In this document: positions 15,801-22,719 of the stretch, piece after piece
How the letters are laid out: each line of letters opens with the position of its first letter
Numbering within the stretch: position 1 is the first letter of the stretch
From: DASCNA01 sp036011305
GTDB taxonomy: Bacteria; Verrucomicrobiota; Lentisphaeria; Victivallales; GWF2-38-69
DNA length: 56,874 nucleotides
Direction: 5' to 3'
NCBI GenBank assembly: GCA_036011305.1
Contig: DASCNA010000098.1
Coordinates: 1-56,874, forward strand
Translations under genes and position numbers: made by a program
The notes under the pieces: generated by a model
What the model was told of the DNA's origin: nothing
What the model saw: only the letters and a program-made list of their open reading frames with translations
Database searches by the model: none

Positions 15801-17325
15801 AAAATACGCAGATTATGATTTAAATTTTGAAGAAATTCAAATTGAACATGATGCAGCAGGAAAACCTGAATTACATATTTTGAACTCCAATGTTCCTAGA
15901 GATCTTTTTGAAGGCATTGATATATCTCTTGCAGATGTGGCAGAAACAACTGCAGCATTTTTAGCACAATCTCCTGTTGGAGTAGATATTGAAATTATTG
16001 AGAATAGGAATGCAGAAACATGGAAAGGGTTACTGGATCGTGATGGATATTCTCTAGCTAGAGATATTTCGATTGAGAATGGAGAAACATTTAATACAGC
16101 TGCAACTCGTGTATGGACTTTGCTAGAAGCATCTAAAAAAGCAAATAGCCTGAAAAGGCGCCTGCCTAAAAAAGCTGGGTCTCTTGGAGGAGCGTGGCTT
16201 TCATTCTCTCATATAACTCAAACAGATATTCAGGAATACCTTTGCGTTACTTTAGACAGCCTTGGAGAAAATAATTTTTCTGCAGTTCTGACAGTCGCAT
16301 CAAGTAAGGTTAATGATAATGAAGACAGGGTTACACTGGATAGTATAGCTGAAGCGTATGAAGAGCTGGAAGAGTTAAAAAATCATTTTAGAAACAGAAT
16401 GAATAAATTTAAAACTCAGTTTAAAAAAGATCCTCAATCTTCTTCTACTGAAAAGAACCATGTTTTGTTTTTAAAAGAAATTGAAGATTTTATGTCAGGA
16501 CTATTAAACCTGGAACATAAAATTGGTGATGATGAAAAATATCAGATTAGACAGGATTTGGTGGGATTTTTTATGGAGTTTATGGATGGGTCTGATGTCT
16601 TCCGTTTTGCTCTTGAGAAACCTTTTGGATATGCCGGAGACTTTCTTATGCTGGATAAACTTGTTCAGGAAGATTGCGAAAGTACAGGATTAGCCTATCA
16701 TTTTGATAGATCTCAGCTGGAATATCCTGCATCTCAGGCATGTAGAAATAGAATTGACTGGGTTGGCTCAGAACTTGTAGAACTGGCTAAAACAAAACCT
16801 GATAAAAGATTAAAAATCCTTTCTATTGGCGTAGGAGGAGCTCCTATTGAACGCTTTATAGTTAATCATCTGCCTGATGTAAAACTAGAGCTTGATGCGG
16901 TTGATATTGAGCCTGCATGCCTTGAATTTGTAAAAGATGTACTTGAGCATGAAAATAATATTGTTAATGTACACCGCATTGATTTAAGAAGGCCAGATGC
17001 TCCGGAACGGCTTAAAAAACTTGCAGTTAATGTTGATGTATGTAATTTTATTGGAATTGCTGAAGCGCTAAGAGATGAAGAAGTTATCGGTATTCTTTCT
17101 GAACTGAATAGAACTCTCCCAAAGGGAACTCCATTATATATGGAGAGTTTTCTTCCAGACCACCCAAGTCGACCATATATGGAGTGGTTTATGGATTTTC
17201 ATTTAGGATATCGTTCTAAAGAGGCTATTGTTGATCTTGTTTCACAGTCAGGAGTGCCTCATGAAAATATGAAGCCTTCCATAGATGAAAGCAACAGTCT
17301 GTTCTTTTTGAAAATTACTGTCTGA
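9895..17325 (+). CDS. Iterative type I PKS, enediyne/polyene type: KS-AT-ACP-KR-DH-PPTase-methyltransferase
   Basis: A 2476-aa single-chain polyketide synthase. KS about 10-470: Cys216 in DGACSSALLS, His350 in HGTGT, His390 in NIGHCKAAAG. AT about 583-900: GQGAQ, Ser689 in GHSLGE, and HAFH 791-794, which indicates malonyl-CoA. One ACP about 1030-1110, with Ser1066 in LRDDLNLDSIKVG. KR about 1350-1600: TGAAQGI and Tyr1506. DH double hotdog about 1615-1900: His1637 in HIFEGTIVYP, Asp1810 and Gln1814 in the second half. PPTase about 1960-2140: GVDIE at 2029-2033 and RVWTLLEASKKA at 2072-2083. This is the order of enediyne/polyene synthases (PksE). Beyond it, residues about 2160-2476 are a PhcB-like SAM methyltransferase (KPFGYAGDF at 2242-2250, LSIGVGGAPIE from 2309). 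No ER or TE is present. It should carry out repeated KS/KR/DH cycles to make a linear polyene and activate its own ACP. Confidence 0.9.
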   Translation: MTKSVPDHSNSIAVVGMACVFPGAHSPEELFENILAGRRYFRKSPKERLPSEDYYDPDPLAPGKTYTDLMSVITDWTFDPLDYRIPPVTYNATDLAHWLALYTSKVAIENANLPLEKIDLTRVGVVLGNSLTGEFSRSHYLRFRWPYVERCLRKTLISSPSNYIESMIDAFKKIYNAPLPEITEDSLAGNMSNTIAGRICNYFDFGAGGFTIDGACSSALLSTVNACNALIDNEMDVVVTGGVDISLDPFEIVGFAKTKALAQEDIRPYDTQPNGMLTGEGCGMFILMSEEKARAEGYQIHALIKGWGYSSDGGGTGITAPVVEGQMRALSKAYEKAGYPITSVGLFEGHGTGTPVGDKVEISAIRRLMEEAGESENIAKIGSIKANIGHCKAAAGAAGLVKAIMSVKEKIIPPTINCNRPNFIFGEPLTNLEPAINGGIWNSDNEPRRVSVSAMGFGGSNSHVTLEEAYPDKKINDKYLNIVGSQRTSEIIFLAGKTVKGILAQIDKMIPVVKRISIAELTDLSVALANKKINGKYRIAIVIDSPWKLSDILADLREMLSGGKTIEDCNLPSKGIFAGKTVSKPKIVGLFPGQGAQRINMGKDLKYSIRKCEDFYNRLDDSIKDILGGKLSDKVFHNIFRLDRAEQEKLKKELSKTNITQPSIVASSMAVLKFLEFLGIIPDICIGHSLGEISACAAAGAFNAEDAVKIAALRGRAMGDLEVDDPGSMLAVVASASEVEKLISQCEGYAIVSNFNSNNQSVVSGEANTIDHLKSICDEKKIRSVKLNVSHAFHSEITAPAAKQFAKDLTGFTFNKLKKTVMSTSLGDEIDDKVNLKNLLSEHIRKPVRFYTAVKKLESENPDLWLEIGPGGILSGLVNSITGNKKVECYQTDLDGENGFDLIHKVIAKAFVLGIPVKTENLYADRFHRKFDLDNYNPIFITNPCEREVDIDDAPVNLGEISLPSGMLPDEANSIQFQNYLSERGSFINDFISLDYKHFNNVSQMGDVALQNENDDKKKITESKPEVNDDINIMDYAIEWISNRTGFPKSSILPEMKLRDDLNLDSIKVGELVVNICQKLNKETPADPAVFSNSNLIFLISTVQNDFNAGEESGIRVQTSGHVTTTNFAVNNIEDWVRTFQIDRINSPIENEKMLHLPHYGSLLIVGDSNAKEVIEMGTRFSKKGIKTNILSFEEAENSIEIDNVAILLIIYRAEKYSSVDCSPEKFNELLQKRALGLLKIFRNIGDDRDAAWKNLRTVIASPYNEMQDSSIDAGKAFLKSCKLEHSALHAKWLELPESWNSAKFSNVVEQELQTTGIRVVYHYDSDGDRYSEAAYPLQVSDGRGLKLSSDDVVLFTGAAQGITFELAREFALKYGVKIVLTGRSDMPKFSDDPENEMVKNFKRLEEDKIKYKYLKFDIRDLDLLKDSVIEIENEMGKITGVVHGAGVSQLKLLHDMDETTFMRTINVKAQGFYNILHCIPAAQLKLLHVISSVLGKTGMRGQTDYTFANAWIDGALETVRRSNPSLHCISIGYSVWKDVGLGKKLGVVDKLRSTGVTSIETEDGINSYLDLCDSSHPVSTFIVTGQLGVNIEEYLFPEVPKTNSRFTEKIVRWIPKTEVISEIELSFDQDLYLQEHIFEGTIVYPAVMILEGFTEAAKICTDIDEIPALRDAVFNKPLIIPENKSIVTRIFAVAEKPALDGSIKVKLQMKSELDKFSSTYSEANCIFYSNDIEKKYLPEFPELDKPLDVIPENFYPDVLFQGKFFRRISDIYKMEKEKSCITALEVPANEEYFENRKLKTALPYPALRDSLLQTGLLILPNGSLPAEINNIDIYQNAEPGTKVICHIKIREKLENGYRSDLAVYTKDGALVESICDVVSLTPQKGSESNRVKAQKPSSIKNLNEELAALLEQKQELVFVHHSVVNSENITEVSDEEISEIRGKVSELRQTSAICNLIAVRRAAVNFAKKYADYDLNFEEIQIEHDAAGKPELHILNSNVPRDLFEGIDISLADVAETTAAFLAQSPVGVDIEIIENRNAETWKGLLDRDGYSLARDISIENGETFNTAATRVWTLLEASKKANSLKRRLPKKAGSLGGAWLSFSHITQTDIQEYLCVTLDSLGENNFSAVLTVASSKVNDNEDRVTLDSIAEAYEELEELKNHFRNRMNKFKTQFKKDPQSSSTEKNHVLFLKEIEDFMSGLLNLEHKIGDDEKYQIRQDLVGFFMEFMDGSDVFRFALEKPFGYAGDFLMLDKLVQEDCESTGLAYHFDRSQLEYPASQACRNRIDWVGSELVELAKTKPDKRLKILSIGVGGAPIERFIVNHLPDVKLELDAVDIEPACLEFVKDVLEHENNIVNVHRIDLRRPDAPERLKKLAVNVDVCNFIGIAEALRDEEVIGILSELNRTLPKGTPLYMESFLPDHPSRPYMEWFMDFHLGYRSKEAIVDLVSQSGVPHENMKPSIDESNSLFFLKITV

Positions 17326-17412
17326 TATAATACAATTTAAGAGTTATTATTAATTTATTCATGATTTATAAAATAAATCAAGAATTTTTGTTTTATAAAA
17401 ATGGAGAATATT

Positions 17413-17853
17413 ATGGCATCTGAAGATTCAAGAAAATGTTATGAATATCATTATCTTGTTACATTTGATGATACTAACAGCACAGGAAATGTATATTTCG
17501 CTCAGTATTTTAAATGGATGGGAAAGTGCAGAGAGCACATGACTTATGATTTTTACCCTGAATTTACTGAGGATTTAGATGCCGGATTTGGTTTTGCAAC
17601 CGAATCTGCACATATAGATTTTATCAGTGAATCTTTTCTTTTTAATAAAATTCTAATAAAATTGTATGTCCCTCATTTGAGCAGAACAAGGATGGAATTC
17701 GAATTTGAGTTTATTAATGAAGATTCAGGCATTCTATTATCAAAAGGATCTATGGGATTAGTTTGGGTTATTAATAAACCAAAACGTCGTGTCTGTTTAA
17801 TGCCTGATAAACTTTATGAAAAAACATTAGAATATTTCGAACCTGAGCTATAA
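17413..17853 (+). CDS. Hotdog thioesterase of the enediyne/polyene PKS type (CalE7/SgcE10-like)
   Basis: A 146-aa hotdog-fold thioesterase. ATG 17413 is preferred over ATG 17401 because the latter overlaps the Shine-Dalgarno GGAG (17403-17406). The motif YHYLVTFDDTNSTGNVYFAQ followed by YFKWMGKCREHM is close to the enediyne-PKS thioesterases recalled as EExNxxGNVYxxNYxxWxGxCRE. These hydrolyse the polyene or beta-keto acyl chain from the PKS ACP, after which it may be decarboxylated. It lies 87 bases after the PKS stop in the same direction, with no strong terminator between, so the two form the release pair of one pathway. The family uses Arg/Asn-type chemistry rather than a Ser/His triad, which fits the conserved N and R here. 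Confidence 0.85.
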   Translation: MASEDSRKCYEYHYLVTFDDTNSTGNVYFAQYFKWMGKCREHMTYDFYPEFTEDLDAGFGFATESAHIDFISESFLFNKILIKLYVPHLSRTRMEFEFEFINEDSGILLSKGSMGLVWVINKPKRRVCLMPDKLYEKTLEYFEPEL

Positions 17854-17857
17854 TTTA

Positions 17858-17885
17858 TTGCTTAGATAGAAAAAATGATTATAAT
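17858..17885 (+). promoter_or_regulatory. Sigma-70-type promoter for repeat-protein copy 2
   Basis: TTGCTT (17858-17863), 16 bases, then TATAAT (17880-17885). It begins only a few bases after the thioesterase stop and about 50 bases before the copy 2 start, so the secreted protein can be expressed without the PKS. Confidence 0.55.
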
Positions 17886-17935
17886 TAAATTTACCTAACC
17901 CCAAAAAAAACAAAATTATCAAAATGAGGAGTATT

Positions 17936-18451
17936 ATGAAACAGAAGCTAATTGTTATGTTATTAGCATTAATCTGCCTGTCAGGAGTAGTTGCACAGGC
18001 CGCAAGTTCAAATTCAGAAGTTTCAACTTCTACCCCTTTTAGACTTTCTGTGTGGCCAGGAGGCTGGGCATGGCCGGCTGGTGTTAATGTTTATGGATGG
18101 AATTTTGGTATTCCCGCAGCTTTTCAACCAGATAAGAAATTAGTCGTGTATGGTTTGGATTGTGGAATACTCTATTCAGAAACCAATAATATTAAAGGTG
18201 TACAGGGAGGATTTTGGTGTAAAGGAAATAACATTCAAGGAGTTCAAGGGTCATTTGCAAACTTTGATACAACAAATTTTGATGGATTTCAGGCTGCTAT
18301 TTATAATGAGTATAAAAATTCAGCAGGGTGCCAATTCGGTATTGTAAATGTGTCAAAAAAATCTAAGGGAGTTCAGATAGGCCTGCTAAACTTTATGGAT
18401 AATGGGTTCCTGCCGGTTTTCCCATTTGTTAATTGGGGAGGATTTAAGTAA
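17936..18451 (+). CDS. GxQxGxxN-repeat secreted protein, copy 2
   Basis: A 171-aa protein counted from ATG 17936, chosen because GAGGAG sits 8-12 bases upstream; the upstream ATG at 17924 overlaps that site. The signal peptide is MKQKLIVMLLALICLSGVVA with cleavage near AQA-AS. The mature part has PFRLSVWPGGW, VYGWNFGIPA, then units of about 12 residues of the form GVQGGFWCKGNN, GFQAAIYNEYKNS, GCQFGIVNVSKKS, GVQIGLLNFMDNGFLP, and ends FPFVNWGGF. The repeats suggest a short beta-solenoid or beta-barrel-like surface protein. The family is widespread as uncharacterised secreted proteins; no function is known to me. It follows the PKS thioesterase in the same direction and has its own promoter. 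Confidence 0.85.
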   Translation: MKQKLIVMLLALICLSGVVAQAASSNSEVSTSTPFRLSVWPGGWAWPAGVNVYGWNFGIPAAFQPDKKLVVYGLDCGILYSETNNIKGVQGGFWCKGNNIQGVQGSFANFDTTNFDGFQAAIYNEYKNSAGCQFGIVNVSKKSKGVQIGLLNFMDNGFLPVFPFVNWGGFK

Positions 18452-18477
18452 AATAAATCTATAGCAAAGTAAAACTC

Positions 18478-18521
18478 AATGCCTTTTTGATGAAAGAATA
18501 AATCAGAAAGGCATTTTTTGT
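18478..18521 (+). terminator. Rho-independent terminator after repeat-protein copy 2
   Basis: AATGCCTTTTTGAT (18478-18491) pairs with ATCAGAAAGGCATT (18502-18515), allowing one G-T pair. The loop is about 10 bases and a T-run follows. Confidence 0.9.
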
Positions 18522-18665
18522 ATCTGTAAGGATAGTTCTGATTTAATTATATGCGGTTTTATATAAATTAAGTTGATTATTCACTAACCTTTAAATTTTT
18601 TTTTGCATAGCCTATACTTAAATTAAGTGTTTCCAATTTAATCCAAAATATTATAAGGTTAGAAA

Positions 18666-19178
18666 ATGAGACGAAAAATAATAATTTTCTTATTGACTGT
18701 AATTTGTTTATCTGGGGCTGTTGTTCAGGGTGAAAGTAATAATTCAGAAGTAAATGGTTATACTCCTTTTAGACTCGCTTTCTGGCCAGAAGTATGGGCG
18801 TGGCCTGAATTTGTTGATGTGTATGGTTGGAATTTGGGAATTCCTGCATCTTTTCTTCCTGAAATGAAATATTCAGTTTATGGTTTAGATACCGGAGCTC
18901 TTTTTACAAAAACGAATAATGTATTTGGAATACAGGCAGGAAGTTTATGCATGGGTGATAATGGTGTTGGAATTCAGAGTGGTTTTATAAATATTCAGGC
19001 AAATAATTTTACAGGTTTACAGGCAGCATTTTATAATGAATATAATAATTCTACAGGTTGGCAGGTTGGAATAGTAAATAAGGCAGAAAATTCAAAAGGA
19101 GTTCAATTGGGATTTATTAATATAATGGATAATGGATTTCTACCCGCTTTTCCCATTATTAACTGGGGAGGGTTTTAA
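18666..19178 (+). CDS. GxQxGxxN-repeat secreted protein, copy 3
   Basis: A 170-aa paralogue most like copy 2: signal peptide MRRKIIIFLLTVICLSGAVV, then PFRLAFWPEVWAWP, VYGWNLGIPASF, repeats GIQAGSLCMGDNGVG, GLQAAFYNEYNNS, GWQVGIVNKAENS, GVQLGFINIMDNGFLPAFP, and the end NWGGF. AAGG lies about 9 bases before the ATG. It is 60 bases from the MFS gene downstream with no clear terminator, so it could be co-transcribed with it. TCACTAACC occurs upstream (18581-18589) and recurs upstream of copy 5. Confidence 0.85.
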   Translation: MRRKIIIFLLTVICLSGAVVQGESNNSEVNGYTPFRLAFWPEVWAWPEFVDVYGWNLGIPASFLPEMKYSVYGLDTGALFTKTNNVFGIQAGSLCMGDNGVGIQSGFINIQANNFTGLQAAFYNEYNNSTGWQVGIVNKAENSKGVQLGFINIMDNGFLPAFPIINWGGF

Positions 19179-19237
19179 TAGATTTACATCTATTAATGGC
19201 AGTATTGTGATATTAGGGAAAATAAGATCTATAGTTA

Positions 19238-20536
19238 ATGAATAGAAAAGAATTAAAAATAATTACTTTTTCTTCAGGTGGACAAATCATAGAGTTTTAT
19301 GATTTCCTAATATTTATATATTTCTCAGGTGCAATATCAATGCATTTTTTTGAAGGTTCTCAGTATGCGAGATATCTTTATGTTTTCGGTGTTTTTGCAC
19401 TAGGCTACCTTATCAGGCCTATAGGTGGTATATTTTTCGGACATTTTGGAGATAAAATAGGTAGAAAGAAAGTTTTTCTTGCATCGATATTTTTAATTTC
19501 AATATCCACATTTTTAATGGGATTTATTCCAAGCTATGCTTTAATGGGAATAATATCTCCTATAATATTTATTTTTTTACGAATGGTTCAGGGATTTTCT
19601 TTAGGTGGAGAATTATCAGGTGCTTCAACTTATGTTTATGAGTGTATGGATAGTAAAAGAAAAGTTTTCGGTACTTCATTTATATTTTCTGCACTTTATC
19701 TTGGTACGCTTATAGCCTCTGTATTGGTAACAATTTTATTAAGCATTTATACTGCAAAAGCGCTAGCAAACAGTTTCGCATGGAGAATTCCGTTTATAAT
19801 TGGTGGTATTTTAGGTTTTATTATAGGTATGTTTAGATACTCCCTATTGGAAACAGGTACTTTTGAAAAATTATTAAAAGAACATAAAACAGTTAAATTC
19901 CCATTTTTGGTATTAATGAAAAGCAGTTATAAAAAAGTCATACTTGGTGTATTTATTTATTTTTATGTATTTCTTTCTACAGTGCTCACCATTGTTTTGC
20001 CTGATGTACTCCCTGTATTTTTACATGAATATAAAGCAGAAACTACTCTGAAGATTAATTCTTACATTCTATTGGTTTTGATTATATTAATTCCTGTATC
20101 CGGGTACTTGATAAGCAAATACAAACTTAATAAATTTTTATGTTTTTCAATATCAAGCATACTGTTGTGTATAAGTTCTTTTTTCATTTTTAGCCTGATT
20201 CAGACAGATAAAGTAGAGTTATTATTTTGTGCTTACCTTATATTTGCTGTTATTGATTCAGTAGCTGAGGCTACAGCTCTAGCTATTATTATTGATTTAT
20301 TTAAACCGAACATTAGATATTCTGGTGTTGCCCTAGTTGCAAATATAGGTTCTATTTTAATTATTGGGATTGTTCCCAGTATTATAATATATATGATCAG
20401 GCAAACTGGAAATTTATACAATATTACTTATTTAGCTGTAATAATTACAGCGATACCTGCAGTCACAGGTTTATATTTATATTACAAAAATAGAAAGCAA
20501 TATACTGATAGTTATATTGATTCTAATATAGCATAA
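19238..20536 (+). CDS. MFS transporter, metabolite:H+ symporter (MHS/ProP-like) family
   Basis: A 432-aa transporter with twelve hydrophobic segments. The N-terminal signature GGQIIEFYDFLIFIYFSG is typical of the MHS group (ProP, KgtP, citrate carriers). The loop 2-3 motif is FFGHFGDKIGRKKVF, and RMVQGFSLGGELSGA follows in helix 4. MHS members take up organic acids, betaines or proline with protons. Its place between the PKS/thioesterase pair and the ABC exporter makes a role with the PKS product or a precursor possible, but this is only context. The substrate is unknown. No strong Shine-Dalgarno sequence is visible. Confidence 0.8.
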   Translation: MNRKELKIITFSSGGQIIEFYDFLIFIYFSGAISMHFFEGSQYARYLYVFGVFALGYLIRPIGGIFFGHFGDKIGRKKVFLASIFLISISTFLMGFIPSYALMGIISPIIFIFLRMVQGFSLGGELSGASTYVYECMDSKRKVFGTSFIFSALYLGTLIASVLVTILLSIYTAKALANSFAWRIPFIIGGILGFIIGMFRYSLLETGTFEKLLKEHKTVKFPFLVLMKSSYKKVILGVFIYFYVFLSTVLTIVLPDVLPVFLHEYKAETTLKINSYILLVLIILIPVSGYLISKYKLNKFLCFSISSILLCISSFFIFSLIQTDKVELLFCAYLIFAVIDSVAEATALAIIIDLFKPNIRYSGVALVANIGSILIIGIVPSIIIYMIRQTGNLYNITYLAVIITAIPAVTGLYLYYKNRKQYTDSYIDSNIA

Positions 20537-20611
20537 ATTACAGTTTTATAGATAGCTCTGCATGTTTTTGTAAGTGAAATGTAAAATAGATAGCAAGCAA
20601 GGTAAACTCAA

Positions 20612-21358
20612 ATGAAATCAGATAAAAATGCCGTTCTAATGGAATCTGTCTATAAGAAGTATATTGGAAATGATCGGTATGCATTGGATAATTTCTCTCT
20701 TAAAATAAATAAAGGCGAATTTTTTGGATTGCTAGGGCCAAATGGAAGTGGGAAAAGTACTACTATTTCAATTTTAGTTGGGTTGATAAAAGCGACTAAG
20801 GGAAAAACTTCAATATTTGGTAAAAATGCAAAAAGTATAAAACATAAAATTGGTTTAGTTCCTCAGGAAGTTGCTTTATACGAAGATTTAACACTTAGAG
20901 AGAATATGATACTTTTTGCTAGATTGTTCGGCTTACGGAAAAATGAATTGAAGGATCAGATAAATTTTGCTTTATCTATTGCTCAATTGGAATCAGTATC
21001 ACATAGAAAAATCAGCTCTTTTTCAGGAGGAATGAAAAGAAGGGCTAATATTGTTATTGCCATTTTACATAAACCAGATCTGCTTATTTTAGATGAACCT
21101 ACAGTCGGTGTAGATCCTCAGTCAAGAAATGTGATTTTTAAATGCCTGCAGAAGTTAAATAAAAAAGGTGTAACCATGCTATACACTACCCATTACCTTG
21201 AAGAGGCAGAGAAGCTTTGTTCAAGGCTGGCAATTATGGATATGGGAAAAATAAAACTAAAAGGAACAATTAATGAACTGTTGAATTCCGGCAATAAAGT
21301 TGACAGCTTAGGAGAGTTGTTTTTAAATCTTACAGGCACGGAAGTGAGGGATTTCTAA
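20612..21358 (+). CDS. ABC transporter ATP-binding protein, ABC-2 exporter type
   Basis: A 248-aa nucleotide-binding subunit. Walker A is GLLGPNGSGKSTT (about residues 39-51), the Q-loop is VPQEVALYEDLT, the signature is SSFSGGMKRRANI (about 137-149), Walker B is LLILDEPTVGVD (about 157-168), and the switch His is in LYTTHYLEEAE. It belongs to the CcmA/NatA/DrrA-like group that works with ABC-2 permeases. Its stop codon overlaps the start of the permease gene by one base, so the pair is translationally coupled. Homologous pairs export antibiotics, lipids or ions; here the neighbourhood suggests export of the PKS product or self-protection, as inference. Confidence 0.9.
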   Translation: MKSDKNAVLMESVYKKYIGNDRYALDNFSLKINKGEFFGLLGPNGSGKSTTISILVGLIKATKGKTSIFGKNAKSIKHKIGLVPQEVALYEDLTLRENMILFARLFGLRKNELKDQINFALSIAQLESVSHRKISSFSGGMKRRANIVIAILHKPDLLILDEPTVGVDPQSRNVIFKCLQKLNKKGVTMLYTTHYLEEAEKLCSRLAIMDMGKIKLKGTINELLNSGNKVDSLGELFLNLTGTEVRDF

Positions 21359-22599
21359 TGTTATCTTTTTTTGCTTTGTTCTATAAAGAATTATGCCTGC
21401 TTTTTAGAGATAAATTTGGATTGATAGTATTATTCATAATGCCGGCTGTTTTGGTAGTTGTTGTTACATGTGTCCAGAATGTTAATTTTAAAAATAGTAA
21501 AATAACACCTGTTAAGGTGTTGTTTATTAATAACGATATGGGCAAAATCGGAAGTAATATTACTTCAAAATTAGAGCGCAATAATGAACTTCAACTGGTA
21601 AAAAAAATAAACGGGAAAAGTATTTCAGTAAAACAGGCTAAAAAACTCTTATCTGCAGGAAAATATCATGCATTACTGATTATTCCACAAAATACCTCAA
21701 AGATAATTGGAAACTATATTGAATCCAATATAAAAGGGAAAAAAACAGATAAGCCAGATTTAAAAATATCAATTGTTTTTGATCCGGCAATTAATCCCGC
21801 ATTGGCATCAACCCTTCAAAATGGGTTAAAATTATTTATCAGTCAGATAGAGATTCATATGATGGAAAAATCAATACAAAAGGCTTTAGGAAATTCTATA
21901 TCAGATTCAAGTTTTAAAAATCCATCATGGGTTAGCGAGTCCTATGTTAGATCTCAGCAGAATTTACAAAGGCCCAATCCGGTTCAGCAGAATGTTCCAG
22001 CATGGACTCTGTTTGGAATGTTTTTCATTGTTGTACCGCTGTCAGGAACTTTAATTAAAGAGAGACACTCTTCAGTTATGGTCAGGCTGCTGTCCACTCC
22101 CATGTCTCCTGTTTCATTTCTATCTAGTAAAATTTTTGCGTATGTTATAATAAATATGATTCAGCTTGCAGTAATGCTTTCCATGGGGTTAACTGTTTTA
22201 CCGTGGTTAGGGACTCCTGCGTTAGTTTTATCTGGGCATTATGGGGCTATATGTATAATTGGTATAATGGCTTCTCTGGCGGCTACGGGTTTCGGACTGC
22301 TTGTAGGTGCAATAGCAAAATCATTTCATCAGGCATCTATGCTTGGACCGGTTTTGATTGTGATAGCAGCTGCAATTGGAGGAATAATGGTTCCTTCTTA
22401 TTTAATGCCGCCTGCAATGCAGAAAATGATATATCTTTCTCCGCTGAGTTGGGGGCATGCAGCTTTTGTAAATGTACTGGTAAGGAACTACGGAGTTACA
22501 CAGATTTATCCTCAATTATGTAAATTATTGTTATTTTTTTGTATCACTTTTATTATTTCAATAATTTGTTTTAGACGAGAATTAACCAGACAAAAATAG
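21358..22599 (+). CDS. ABC-2 family transporter permease
   Basis: A 413-aa permease. The first membrane segment is near residue 20 (KFGLIVLFIMPAVLVVVVTC), followed by an extracytoplasmic domain of about 180 residues. Five or six membrane segments follow from about residue 215 (WTLFGMFFIVVPLSGTLIKE, LLSTPMSPVSFLSSKIFAYV, GFGLLVGAIAKSFHQASM, SPLSWGHAAF). This is the layout of PF12698-type ABC-2 permeases such as YhhJ/NatB. It should form a homodimer with the ATPase encoded immediately upstream (TAATG overlap). The cargo is unknown. Confidence 0.88.
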   Translation: MLSFFALFYKELCLLFRDKFGLIVLFIMPAVLVVVVTCVQNVNFKNSKITPVKVLFINNDMGKIGSNITSKLERNNELQLVKKINGKSISVKQAKKLLSAGKYHALLIIPQNTSKIIGNYIESNIKGKKTDKPDLKISIVFDPAINPALASTLQNGLKLFISQIEIHMMEKSIQKALGNSISDSSFKNPSWVSESYVRSQQNLQRPNPVQQNVPAWTLFGMFFIVVPLSGTLIKERHSSVMVRLLSTPMSPVSFLSSKIFAYVIINMIQLAVMLSMGLTVLPWLGTPALVLSGHYGAICIIGIMASLAATGFGLLVGAIAKSFHQASMLGPVLIVIAAAIGGIMVPSYLMPPAMQKMIYLSPLSWGHAAFVNVLVRNYGVTQIYPQLCKLLLFFCITFIISIICFRRELTRQK

Positions 22600-22642
22600 T
22601 TTATTATCATCATTTTAACTAGATAGGCATGTCTTAGTTTGC

Positions 22643-22671
22643 TTGAAATAATAATAATCTTTAGATAGAAT
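22643..22671 (+). promoter_or_regulatory. Sigma-70-type promoter for repeat-protein copy 4
   Basis: TTGAAA (22643-22648), 17 bases, TAGAAT (22666-22671), about 48 bases before the ATG. Copy 5 has the same arrangement (TTGAAA-17-TACAAT). Confidence 0.6.
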
Positions 22672-22719
22672 TATATTATTAGTATCCAGCCTTTAATCTA
22701 TTTCAAGGAGTGAATTAGC

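Noticed and set aside
9895..17325. PKS taken as a PUFA synthase (PfaA) or a modular PKS
   Set aside because: PfaA has tandem ACPs and separate DH/ER proteins; here there is one ACP, an integral DH and a C-terminal PPTase, and no ER.
17361..17378. Terminator between the PKS and its thioesterase (GATTTAT/ATAAATC)
   Set aside because: The stem is short and all A/T apart from one pair, and the following T-run is broken; co-transcription remains likely.
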